From contig JAQJVL010002554.1 in assembly GCA_035578905.1 (NCBI GenBank), forward strand, positions 1 through 64,000: a stretch of DNA of 64,000 bases. Direction: 5' to 3'. The stretch comes from Stictocephala bisonia (Eukaryota > Arthropoda > Insecta > Hemiptera > Membracidae). Of the stretch, positions 35,701-46,724 are shown one piece after another (position 1 is the first letter of the stretch; each line of letters opens with the position of its first letter). Made by a program: the position numbers and the translations under genes. The notes beneath the pieces are model-generated. The model ran no database searches. It was not told the origin of the DNA and saw only the letters and a program-made list of their open reading frames with translations.

Positions 35701-36763
35701 TTTCCAGCGGTGGCTTGGCAGTTTGGGAAACAGCCACTTTATGTCAACTAGACAACGATGTTTTAGCTCTGACGGTAAGACTGCCAAGCTATCGACTTCC
35801 CAGCGGTGGCTTGGCAGTTTGGGAAACAGCCACTTTAAGTCAACTAGACAACGATGTTTTAGCTCTGACGGTAAGACTGTCAAGCTATCGACTTTCCAGC
35901 GGTGGCTTGGCAGTTTTGGGAAACAGCCACTTTAAGTCAACTAGACAACGATGTTTTAGCTCTGACGGTAAGACTGTCAAGCTATCGACTTCCCAGCGGT
36001 GGCTTGGCAGTTTTGGGAAACAGCCACTTTAAGTCAACTAGACAACGATGTTTTAGCTCTGACGGTAAGACTGTCAAGCTATCGACTTCCCAGCGGTGGC
36101 TTGGCAGTTTGGGAAACAGCCACTTTAAGTCAACTAGACAACGATGTTTTAGCTCTGACGGTAAGACTGTCAAGCTATCGACTTCCCAGCGGTGGCTTGG
36201 CAGTTTTGGGAAACAGCCACATTAAATCAACTAGACAACGATGTTTTAGCTCTGACGGTAAGACTGTCAAGCTATCGACTTCCCAGCGGTGGCTTGGCAG
36301 TTTTGGGAAACAGCCACTTTAAGTCAACTCTGGAAATAAATATGAGTTGTTGGTTGAATTTATGTATTTCACTTATTTTTTTTATAAATATTCAACCGTA
36401 TTCAAGAGTATTATTACTCTTTTTGGAAACAGGAAAAACACATTTAAACTGCATTCTGATTCAAAATCTCCAGAGAATTTTTTAAATCTAGAAAATAATT
36501 AATTTTAATAAAAAGGAGTTTAAACTAATTAATGTTTTGAAACTACTGTATAATCAAGAATAAATATAGGAAATTATTATTTGTTCGCACAAAATTATCT
36601 ATTAAATAAAGAACGGAACAAATAAAAATAATATAAAAATTATATGCCAGTAAACTAAATATAAAAAAAGTTGATGAAATTGTTTATACCGATCGTTTCC
36701 TTTATCTGTGCTTTATTACGTTTAACATAGGGTTAAATAGTTTAGTTCCATGGCTTAACAACG
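32730..36763. repeat. Macrosatellite unit 4 (4034 bp), terminal unit
   Basis: Same order again, with the 62-codon frame at 33601-33789, the minisatellite at about 34095-34420 and seven 96/97-bp repeats (35654-36329). The last 430 bases are more diverged from the other units. The array stops at ...GGCTTAACAACG (36763), exactly where the next unit would start in the foldback arm. Confidence 0.97.
35654..36329. repeat. 96/97-bp tandem repeat, expanded to seven copies in unit 4
   Basis: Each copy contains GATGTTTTAGCTCTGACGGT, AAGACTGTCAAGCTATCGAC and CGGTGGCTTGGCAGTTTGGG. The 96/97 difference is one T in the GTTT(T)GGG run. The same repeat has two copies at 24736-24929, two at 28345-28538 and three at 31951-32239. 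Apparent proteins on both strands are by-products of the repeat. Confidence 0.95.
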
Positions 36764-37414
36764 AGAAAGAATATTCTGTTTACTACATCCTCACTATATA
36801 AGGTGCTTACTGATAAGTCTTCCCACTTGAGGAGGGTAGAGAATATCTCATCTTCAGATATTCTATAATTTGTATTACAATTAACTATTTACATGTATGC
36901 TACAATTCCACCTATCGATTTCGAGTGTGTTATAGGCCTAGTCCTTTATTTAACCGAATCGTAATATTTAATATACTAGTGAGTTAAAAAATGTTTAAAT
37001 AAAAATAACGGAAATTCGTAAACAAGTAGACAGTATTTTAAGTTTTATTTTTAATCCAACTAGTTTTCTTATGAACCACGAATATATTATATGTTGATTC
37101 ATAATGTTTCTTAACAGATTATATTATTACTTACAAACAGATATGTCATCTAATAGCAATAGTTTTGGCAGTAATGTTTGTAGTTAGTGAAGTCTGCTAC
37201 TACAGCTGGTTTAAACTGCATTACATTTACATTGGGCTAAATTCGTGCCCCAGAATGGAACACAAAACAGCTGATAGTTTGTGACACAACATTTAATATT
37301 GGATGAGAAATTTATCTGTGTGCTTATTACACCGTTTATTTACTAGCATTGTTACAAACTTCGATTGTCTTTTCATCTGTAACATTTCTCCTTAATTGCA
37401 TATAAGTAGTAATT
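36764..37414. other. AT-rich interval with dispersed repeat family C
   Basis: About 37180-37310 (GTTTAAACTGCATTACATTT, AACACAAAACAGCTGATAG) matches 42630-42765 in the same orientation and 59080-59215 in reverse. A related piece is in the macrosatellite units (CAGTTTATTAAACCAGCTGT). No gene is seen. Confidence 0.55.
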
Positions 37415-39110
37415 AAATGAAATGAAAAATGCCTTTATTTGTGTGGCGAAGTTAGGACTATTTAGTCCTCTCTACCACTTAACCACAAAAAAGTTGTACA
37501 TTAAGATTATGATACAAAAGCCAAAAATGAATCAAAAAGTACAAAACAACTTTAAAAGATTAATTTTACATAATACAGTATGAACGATGAATAAATGTTA
37601 TACTATTAAATTCATTCACAACTATCACTCATACAAGGTTCGCTCACATGCACGCCCTCATCGCCGCCAATGCCCCCACCACTGCAGTTCAAGCAACAAT
37701 TTCCTGACCTCCGCCCCAAAGCGGGCACGGTTTTATATAACTGTCAAATTATAAGAGAGAGAATTCCACAAATGGCACGAGTTACTAAAAAGGATTGATT
37801 GGAAATTGTAGTTCTATGTTGTGGAATCGATAGAAGTATAGCTCCTCTTTGTGTATAACAGAACTAATCTGGGACAAGAAAAAATATCTTTCGGAGAGAT
37901 ATGATGGTAAGTTTGATCTGATGATAACATACAACAAGGATATGGTATTCACGGGGATTCCTCAGTTTCAAAACACCTAGCCGCTCAAAATAAGGAGTAA
38001 CATGATCATATCGTCGTAGGTTGAAAATGAAACGGTTACAACAATTCTGTGCACGATGCAGTCTCTCCGAGAGCTCAACAGTCATATCGTTAATGACTAC
38101 GCCACAGTAGTTCATGTGAGGTAACACTAGTCTTCACCAGCATGACATTAACATTGTATGGAAGGAATAAAGCAAAACGTTTTAAACTATGGATGCCAGC
38201 AAAAACTCTATTGCAAGTTGTAGAAACAGTTTCATTCCACGTCAGTGTATCGTTGATAATAAGACTAAGGTTTTTTACCTTATCACAATATTCCAGTTCG
38301 TAGTTGTTCAGTTTTACTTTAGGAAAATAATGAAAATCAATTTTAGAAAGAAGCTGTCGAGTCCCTAACACTGTTTGAGTCTTAGTCTCGTTCAGTTTTA
38401 GTCCATGTTTCTGTGCCCATATAGTGATTGAGTCAATGTCCTCGTTGATCAAAGATACAGAAGCATTTGCATCTTTAATAGGAAAATTATAGTATATTTG
38501 TAAATCGTCAGCGTACAAGTGGAACTTAGCGTGGTAAGTAACTTCAGTAATATTGTTCATGTACAAGGAAAATAACAAAGGACCGAGGACGGATCCTTGG
38601 GGAACCCCTCGTGTGACGGGCCTCCACTCCGACTCAGCATCACCTGCCCTCACAAGTTACTGTCGGTCAGTAAGATATGACTTAACCCAGTTAACACAAC
38701 CATCGGAGAAACCGGCCATTTGTAATTTCATCAGAAGCAAAGGATGACAGACACAATCAAAAGCTTATGAAAAATCGAATAAGGTAAAATAGTGCCTCTT
38801 ATCCATGCCTAGCCTAATGTGGTCCTAAGAAGTGTTTTGTCATTACACAGCATAGCACTACTACTGCACTTCCTAAGTGATCTTAAGGAGTGCAGTAGTA
38901 GTTCTATGATTGGAACGAAAGCCAGACTGATATTTCGACAAAACTTGGTTTTGATCCAGGTATGGTATAAAATGTTGATGTACGACTCGTTCAAAACATT
39001 TAATCTTATTCTTTCCCATGTTATAATGTACAAATAGTTGATTGTCGTTAGTGAACTGATCATAATACTCCGTGAGTATATATGAATGTTTTAGTCCTCT
39101 ATGTTCTCCT
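37415..39110 (-). pseudogene. LINE reverse transcriptase pseudogene, minus strand
   Basis: Coding proceeds from about 39030 to 37864 on the minus strand. An N-terminal RT segment at about 39020-38873 contains FERVVHQHFIPYLDQN and a YQSGF-like motif. Next is a segment with in-frame stops at about 38775 and 38660, then the 187-codon frame 38090-38653 with GVPQGSVLGPLLF and the catalytic YADD. A frameshift near 38125 leads to 37864-38127 (PHMNYCGVVI, then LHRAQNCCNRFIF). The 3' UTR reaches about 37420 and ends AATAAAGGCATTTTTCATTT in minus orientation. It is 5'-truncated, and upstream coding stops near the TIR element at 39115. Several stops and one frameshift make it dead. Confidence 0.85.
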
Positions 39111-39114
39111 GAAG

Positions 39115-39718
39115 TATAACTCGCGAGGCTTACCGAGGCACTTGGCCTCCACGTGAGGGAAATAATACTAGAAGTAGAGGGGAGTGCAGCCGCACCACTG
39201 TTATACCCTTCCACCATGTGACTGTTCTCGTGTTGCCGGTCGAGCTGCGATTGGAGCGCCTCTCTGTGTAGAAAAGAATTTATTTTCGCCTCCTTTGTTG
39301 TTTGTTTACATTTATTACAACGGCCAATCAGAAAAGCCGTTTTCAGTTTTAATTTGAATTAAAACCTCTTATTGCTAAAATAAAAACAACATATTATGCT
39401 GTCTTTGCAAAGTCTAATCCGGAAATATGCACATTAAAATCAAATTATGATACAACCAATAGATCTATAAATAAAACAAAGTTAAACGCATCATTTATTT
39501 ATTAATTAGTAATAATTGTCACAATTATTTATTATTTATCTATTAACAATAACAAGGTTAAGTCAGGTTGTAAAAACCAATTTAAATTTCAGATTTAAAA
39601 TTTAACATTTTCTATTTTTATTTACCATGTGGTATACACTGACTGGTGGCTCTCCCCATTCCAATTAGTCTACTGCGCATCGCCTGGCCAAGTGTCTCGG
39701 TAAACCCCGCGAGTTATA
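39115..39718. mobile_element. Non-autonomous DNA transposon with about 33-bp terminal inverted repeats
   Basis: The left end TATAACTCGCGAGGCTTACC (39115) and the right end GGTAAACCCCGCGAGTTATA (ending 39718) are imperfect reverse complements, extending to the GCACTTGGCC/GGCCAAGTGT blocks. The 604-bp interior has no transposase frame. The terminal TA may be a target duplication. It lies against the 5'-truncated end of the LINE pseudogene. Confidence 0.75.
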
Positions 39719-39765
39719 GCGCGTATGCCTTGTGAAATCAATCACCGGTATTAATTAATTTAAAA

Positions 39766-40275
39766 CTAGGGGACACCCCTGCACTCTTCACGTTCGGCCT
39801 GTGACTTTTTACTACAAATAACAGTAGGTTAACTGTATAACGTAAAATCACAATAAGTAAATAAAGTAACTGCATATTATTACAATTGAAACGTTCAAGT
39901 CCAGTAAAGTGGAGCCCTACAATCAAATGTGAATAAAGCCGTGCTTACAACATCCCTTGGAAGATATAACCTCCTCAATATTACAAACAATTGTTTATAT
40001 TCCAAAACCTGTTTTTTTCTGGAAATCTTTATTTAAATTTGAACAGCTGTTACTTTTCCATTCATTTAATCTCTCTCCATATTATTGTTATGGCCAAAAA
40101 ACGTACTTTGAGGGTTTTCCGTACTCTTCAGAATGAAAATGTTTAAGAATTAAAACCTTATTGAACAACTACGCACAGAGGACGATTTGTTGACGCCTAA
40201 ACCGCTTAATTGGTCAAGAAATAAGGGAGAAGTTGAGTTGACAAAAAATGGCTTCACATATTATATATAAGGATC
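39766..40275 (+). mobile_element. Dispersed repeat family A-like copy
   Basis: Begins CTAGGGGACACCCCTGCACT and shares GTGACTTTT, ACTACAAATAACAGTAGG and GTATAACGTAAAATCACAAT with the 11271 and 11848 copies. Its second half (40030-40270) matches 20060-20175 and 20353-20480. Confidence 0.6.
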
Positions 40276-42809
40276 CCTTGAAGTATGCTCCGTGAGCTCT
40301 CTACCTAATGCCCTTTTATGAGAAAAAAATCCGGAAAACAAGTAAAACTTTGTCACTTATTTAAACATAACTTGAATGATTAAGTTAGCCTTGTCGTGTA
40401 CTTATATAAATCTGGTTTTATTATACTGAAACTGCAGAAATTGGTAATTTAAAAATTCATTAAAATGACCTAAATACATTTTTTGATAATCCGAAAAAAA
40501 ATTTATATAACACAAGTAAAAGAAAGTAGTAAGGTTGAAACTGAAAGGATAAAGGAATTCACAAGTGTTAAAGAAGTGGAAGGGATAATATGCTGGTCAT
40601 ATAGACGTATGTAACTAAAAGTGCAGATGAAGAACTGTAAATGCCAGCAGAAAACTGTAAATGTTTGTGCAATCTTACCGTAGTTTTCGACAATAATGTT
40701 CCCGCTCAATATCAATTTCAGTTCCCTTCACTCAGATCCTTACAATTCAATTATGACCAGCAAAGAAACATCTTTACAAACAATATACTTCAATGTTTTC
40801 TTTCTTCTTAAAAATGTTCAACCAGAACAGTTTAAAATTATTTAACCTAAATAATATTGAGTTTAGGACAGGGTAACTAGCTACCACGACGAGTAGACTG
40901 TGACGTCACATGGGCAAAATCAGCTGGTTTGATTATTCTATTAAATACTAGGTAACTAAATCTGAGAGAAGCTTTCAGGAAAATTATTTAACAATTAGTC
41001 TGTGCATAAGGCAGTGTTGCTACTAACCATATAAATAACAAACATTACAATAATAATCAACAGCTGATAGTAACAATAGAAATTTAACACTTCTTCAAGA
41101 CAACTGTTTGAGTGGGCAAATGTTTTCATAAAAGAGCCACCTCTTCACTCATCCCCTATGTCCAGCTGTCACTGGATAATATGTTCACTAATTGTTCAGT
41201 CAGTAAGCAAACTATTCACCAATAATCAACTGGAATTGTACATAGGGGAATAAAATTAAGTATTTTTATGTTTATTTATTTTTGTTGATGCCATTTCACC
41301 CATGTGACGTCGTAGAAGTTTTGCCGTGATACCTATTGTCTTCTTTTCTAGGTACCGTGGTTTATAAATCACTATAACCAATCCATAAACAAATAATATT
41401 GCTGTCAAAACAGTTTGCGTATCTCTCCTTCCCCACTCCTCCCACAGTTACTCCAGTGTTGCCCTCCACACCCATTACAAAAAAGAAAATATTCAAAACT
41501 GCAAGACAAATCAAAGTTAGCTTATCTCATACAAAAAATTTTGCAGTTTTAAAAATTTGATCAGAGATTGAAAATATTAAAACCCTTATACAAAACATAT
41601 CTGAAATGAAGTGACGTGGAATGTTGTAAACTGATCTAATAAACTTCATAACCTTGAACCACCCGTTCTAAATGCCTGTTCTTATATTTGAATACTGACT
41701 CTTCCAGTTCAAAAACCCACGAACAAACTCGAGTAGAGAAGTTATACCTAATTAGCCAGTACAATATAGTATGCTATGTAGTAAGGTGAATGAGAACAGA
41801 AAGAAACGGTGTTCCTTTAACGGCTTTAATCCTGCACTCTACTAAATAATTTCATCATTTTGTATGAATTTATTTAATAGAAATTAAAAATTATGTTGCA
41901 ATTAAATTGTACAAAAAGTATAAAAATACTTACAGATGAAGTTTAGGAAAATATAGTACAAAGAATCGTGATACTGGGTAGCAACAGATAACAATTTTCA
42001 TCAACTATTACAACGTACACAAGTGCTGCCAACCTATGAAAACTAATTTTTTGTATCATTGATACAGTTACTAACCAGCAGACCCTGAAATCAGTTAAAA
42101 CTTATTATTTAGATAGCTTGTGTTCTTATAAAAGACCACTGACTATTCTCAGGTCAGCAATCCACGCATAAGGTCGAGTTCACGTCATTTCCCCCCCTGC
42201 GTGTGTCGGATTATTAAGAAAAATGTTTAAATTTATGTTTAGTATTTTATTTATCCTTCAGTCATAAAAGGATCTAAACATTAAATTATTGATTCGTTCA
42301 AAAAGTACACAACATAATATTTTTAATCAAGTTGGAGAGAAGAAAAATCTCTGACATTCACATTTATAGCTATTTAGGAGTTATATTAAGTGGAAGAGGC
42401 TTGTCGCAAACTAACTATTTTTCAGAAATTGTCATCATTTAATACCCCGATGATAAACGAACAGCTGGTGGCTATCAGCTGATCCCTTTCAAAATTGTTG
42501 GATTTTGAGATCAAACTGGATATCTCTTGTGCGTTGAAGAGGAATAACGTTACCAGTATTCTTGATTATATACACCTACAATAGGCTAGATATTCTATCT
42601 AATAGGAATATTGGTGCCTGTAATTTGGTTAGATAGTGAGGCCCACAACCACAGTTGGTTTAAACTGCATTACATTTACTTGGGACTACACTAGCGCTCC
42701 ACAATTGACCACAAAACAGCTGATATTTTAAGACTCAAAATATAACATTAGATGGGAAATCTATTTGTGAATAAAATCAATGCCAGTATTCACTAATGGA
42801 TTTAGTCTC
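40276..42809. other. AT-rich interval with dispersed repeats, left flank of the Gypsy element
   Basis: No gene is recognised. Repeat matches are 41030-41230 (to 19600-19760), 42465-42535 (to 5725-5800) and 42630-42765 (family C, to 37180-37310 and 59080-59215 reversed). The remainder shows nothing I can name. Confidence 0.5.
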
Positions 42810-43224
42810 TGACCAGATATAATAAAGCAATTACTGGTAAAACGGTAACATTGAGCAAGTGACTCCAACCTAGGTTAACAAATATCTAGACAAAGAATAC
42901 AAATTTAACAATGCCCTGAAAATGACAAATAAACCAGAATATTATTATCTAAACAAAGTATTTTCACCAAAAGGGTGATTAGATATTAGAAATTACAAAA
43001 TGAACACTTACGTTTTTGAGTCTCTAGCCGGACATGATTTGACTCGAGGCGGAGACCAAAACGAAATGACGGCCAACCTGCCAGACCAGAGCTGGAATAA
43101 GGAACGAACGAGTCCGAGCCAACGGCCACAAAAGTAAGCGAATCGCCGGGCACGAGCGGTCTCAGGCAGCCCGGCAGACCACGACGAAAGTAACCAAAAT
43201 GTACCGGTCAAACGACCCGGTACA
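42810..43224 (-). repeat. 3' LTR of the Gypsy element (415 bp)
   Basis: In minus orientation it begins TGTACCGGGTCGTTTGACCG and ends TATATCTGGTCA. It contains AACGTAAGTG near 43004-43013, which resembles a splice donor. It is adjacent to a polypurine tract. Confidence 0.95.
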
Positions 43225-43235
43225 ACCTCCCTCTG
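43225..43235 (-). other. Polypurine tract of the Gypsy element
   Basis: Minus-strand CAGAGGGAGGT directly abuts the TG of the 3' LTR. This is where plus-strand DNA priming is expected in LTR elements. Confidence 0.75.
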
Positions 43236-43450
43236 CAAAACCTCAACACACCCAGGCAGGAGAGAAAACTCGGTACCTCAGGGAACCAAACAGAAGAAGA
43301 AACCTCAAAAGCGTGGTGCTCCAAGGACGCCAAAGAGAATCTAAGAGGGGAAACCCCTCGAACAGGGAGCGAACCACCCTGACGGTCAGGCCCGACCAGA
43401 AAAGAGAGAAGGAGACTCTCTCAGAACAGCAACCTAGGGCGCAGAGGTGA

Positions 43451-46114
43451 TCAATCTCTTTGCCCCAAGAAACCCCCAGGAACACCAACTCCTGGATCAA
43501 CCGTTCTCCGGAAAGCCTTAAGCTGGGACACATGGGCTTTCCTGAACACCCTGCCTGACTGGGGATCAACCAGCAGAGCAGTCACCGGTGACAAAAACCT
43601 GTCGATGCGGTGGGGACCAGACCACCGATAGCACAACTTTGCAGCTCTTCGTTCCGCGGTCGAACTGACTGGGTGAGCCTGACAAAGAACCAGATCTCCA
43701 ACCTGAAAAGGGTTAGAAGTACGACCCTTACCATACCTCCTCCTTACTCTCTCTCTAGCACGTAGCAGGTTGCGCCGAGCAGCCCGCCACGTGTACACTA
43801 CGTCAGTGGCACCTGGCGTAGGTAGAAGATCCTCTAGCCTCCACAAGTTGGACAAAGGGTTGTTAGGAGGGTAGCCGTGTAGAATTTCGAAGGGAGTGGC
43901 ATTGTGACTCTCATGCTTAGAAGAGTTAAAAGCAAGCTGGAGCCAAGAGAGACTCTCATCCCAGGTGTTCTACTTCTCAGCATGGAAGGTAATAAGGGCA
44001 GACCGAAGATTGCGGTTGAACCGCTCTGCATGAGAAGGCTGTGGGTAATACGGAGAGGTAGTCACATGCCTGATACTATTGCCAAAACAGAACCTACGAA
44101 ACTCGTGTGAGGTAAACTGGCTACCGTTGTCGGACACAAGAGTAGAAGGCACACCAAAGTGCTGGAAGAGTTGGGACTGGAGAGCACGGATGGTGAGCTT
44201 AGCCGTAGCACTCCGAAGTGGGAAAAGCCAAACAAACTTCGAGAAAGCATCCACACAAACAAGTAGGTAGGAGCTACCTGACTTGCTACGGGGAAAAGGA
44301 CCCACGTAGTCAATGAACACCTTCTCAAAAGGACGCTCGGCCTCCTCAGAAGATAACAAACCTAACTTAGCATTCTGACTAGGCTTGCTGAGAGAGCACA
44401 GGTGACAAGCCCGCACTCTGCCAGCAACATCCCGGTCCATCCCCTTCCAGATGAAATACCTACGAATCTTAGCGATGGTCTTATGAATGCCAAGATGACC
44501 GCCCACAAGAGACGAGTGATAATACTGAAAGACCATCGGTACTAGATGACTAGGCAGCACTACACGGGGTTCACCCCTCTGTCGAGGACGGCAACAGAGT
44601 ACCCCTTTGGACAGAAAATAGGGAGGGTGGGCACCTCCCTCTTGAAGCTCACCTAAGATGACTGACAGCTCAGGATCTTTCTGCTGATGGGACAGGAGGT
44701 CGTCAAAAGCCAGAGGAAAATCCAGAAGAACAGCACCACACTGACCAACAGCCTCAGTAGGTGGATCACTGGGTTCGTGATACATGCGGGAAAGAGCATC
44801 CGCGATGACATTCTGGGTACCCCTAAGATGTTGGACTCGGAACTTAAAAGCAGAAATATTGACCACCCAGCGACCAATTTTCCCAAGCTGTCTGGGATGG
44901 GCAAGAAGCCAAGATAGTGCCTGATTGTCCGTCTCCAGCAAGAACTCAGCGTGTTCCAATAAACGCCGAAACTTGTCCGTACCAAAGACAACAGCCAGAC
45001 ACTCTAACTCATAGATGGAGGAAGCTTTCTTTTCCTGGTGAGACAACGTCCTCGAAGCAAAAGCGATGGGCTGCCTGACCCCATCAAACTCCTGAGAAAG
45101 AACAGCAGCAATGGCGGAGGAGGAGGCATCAGTCTGAAGAATGAACTCTCTGCTAAAATCAGGCATACGCAGGACAGGAGGTTGCATGATAGCCTCCTTG
45201 AGAGCATCAAAGGCAGTCTGCTGAGCTTGGCCCCACACAAAAGATACACCTTTCTTTCGCAACTCGTTCAACGGGGCCGCAAGCTCGGCCACGTTAGGGA
45301 TGAACCGACGGTAAAAATTCACCATCCCCACAAAATGTGCAATCCCCTTGGCATCTCTGGGAGGAGGAAAATCCCGAATGCCCTGGGTCCTCGCAGGATC
45401 TATGCAGACGCCTCGAGAAGATATGAGATGACCCAGAAAAGAAATCTCAGGACGAGCAAAAGTGACTTTCTCTGGATTGACGGTAAGGCCAGCTGATTTA
45501 AGGTGATTAAGAACTTCCTCCAGATGTTGCATGTGTTCCCCGAAAGTCTCACTATAGACAAGAAGGTCGTCCAGGTAATTGAAGACAAACTTGAATTTCA
45601 CATCATGGAAGATGGAATCAAGCAGACGAGTGAGAGTCTGGGCACCCACAGCAAGACCCATAAGAACCCTAGTGAACTGATAGAGATTCCAGGGAACACA
45701 GAAGCTAGTCATAGGCCGTGATTCCTTCTTCAATGGAATCTGATGGTAGGCCTGGTTCAAATCAAAAACACTGAAAAACTTAGCCTTACCGAACCAATCA
45801 AACGCAGAATGCAAATCAGGCAGAGGTACCGAGTCAATAGCGACCTTAGCGTTGAGCCTCCGATAATCCATCACAAGCCTAGATTTACCATTAGGCTTGG
45901 GCACAAGAAAAGCTGGACTGGCATAAGCGGAACGAGACGGTTCAATCACACCCTTGCTCAGAAGATCTTCAATCATAGCCCTCATAACCTCCATCTTTGG
46001 GGGAGCAAGTTTGTACGGATGACTTCTAACAGGCTGAGAATCGGTGAGGTGGATCTCATACTCCAGAAGAGAAGTGACCCCAAGCTCAGCCATAAGCACA
46101 TCAGGAAACCGCAA
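43451..46114 (-). pseudogene. pol: Gypsy pol: RT, RNase H, integrase, with one in-frame TAG
   Basis: One frame runs from 46114 to 43451 (888 codons including stops), broken only by TAG at 43972-43970. In the upstream 714 codons the RT palm shows FDLNQAYHQI (about 117-126) and the catalytic YLDD (180-183). RNase H shows TDAS (about 328-331), YELE, TDNQAL (395-400) and ADALSRM. Integrase shows the HHCC zinc site (H540, H544, C570, C573) and catalytic D602, D662 and E697, a D,D34E spacing. The downstream 134 codons carry the integrase C-terminal domain with a YRWSGPHRI (GPY/F-type) motif. The TAG falls shortly after the catalytic Glu region, so translation would lose the C-terminal targeting domain. 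Entry into this frame from protease requires a -1 change near 46115-46144. Confidence 0.93.
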
Positions 46115-46692
46115 ACACAGCCTCCTAATGGCCTCCGCCTGTCAGGGGGGAGATGACCAACTGGATCCACCTTGGGTTGTTCGGGCTCACAACCCACCTC
46201 TCTGACTGCAGGAGGGCAGTCAGAATCACCTACTAGAGGCACCAAAAATCGCCGATTGAACTTGAAAAACATCTGGCGCTTCTGGAGGTCAAGCACCATA
46301 CCACTTTTAGAAATAAAGTCTGCCCCTATGATACAAGAAACCACCAGGTCCTTGGCCACAAGAAAACCCCACCTCCAGTAAAATCCTTCGATCTTAACAT
46401 GTAAAAACGCCTTTAGAAGTATAGGTAAAGGAGTTTGGGATGCCGTCCAGCAAGTAATATAAGAAGGCTCGGTGTGCCTGACAAATCCTAAGGCGTCAAG
46501 GGACTCAAAAAGAGAAAGGCTGATGATACTGCATGCCGAACCAGAATCAAGAAGGGCTCGACACACCGTACCACCAAACGAAACAAAAACGCCAGGACAC
46601 ACCGAGGTGACCACACTAAGTCCCAGGGAAGCCATGCCAGCAAGGCCCGAAGAATCCCCGACACTCCTGCTATGGGCACGTGTCAGAGGCAA
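45982..46692 (-). CDS. pro: Gypsy aspartic protease region
   Basis: A 236-codon frame with the retroviral-type protease active site LLDSGSACSII (about residues 45-55), where Asp is catalytic as a dimer. It processes Gag and Pol in related elements. The frame is open upstream of 46692 into the end of gag in the -1 phase, which fits ribosomal frameshifting from gag, so the ORF start at 46692 is not the true start. The last 50 or so codons overlap the start of pol out of phase and are probably not translated in an intact element. Confidence 0.85.
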   Translation of the reverse strand: MPLTRAHSRSVGDSSGLAGMASLGLSVVTSVCPGVFVSFGGTVCRALLDSGSACSIISLSLFESLDALGFVRHTEPSYITCWTASQTPLPILLKAFLHVKIEGFYWRWGFLVAKDLVVSCIIGADFISKSGMVLDLQKRQMFFKFNRRFLVPLVGDSDCPPAVREVGCEPEQPKVDPVGHLPPDRRRPLGGCVCGFLMCLWLSLGSLLFWSMRSTSPILSLLEVIRTNLLPQRWRL

Positions 46693-46724
46693 ATGGCCAC
46701 GGTCACTCGCAACAACGCGGGGAG

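Noticed and set aside
35647..36485. Overlapping frames of 60-136 codons on both strands
   Set aside because: All follow from the 96/97-bp tandem repeat being free of stops in several frames.
43243..43569. Possible env gene after integrase
   Set aside because: The 108-codon frame overlaps the integrase C-terminal domain out of phase and shows no signal peptide plus transmembrane layout of an envelope protein.
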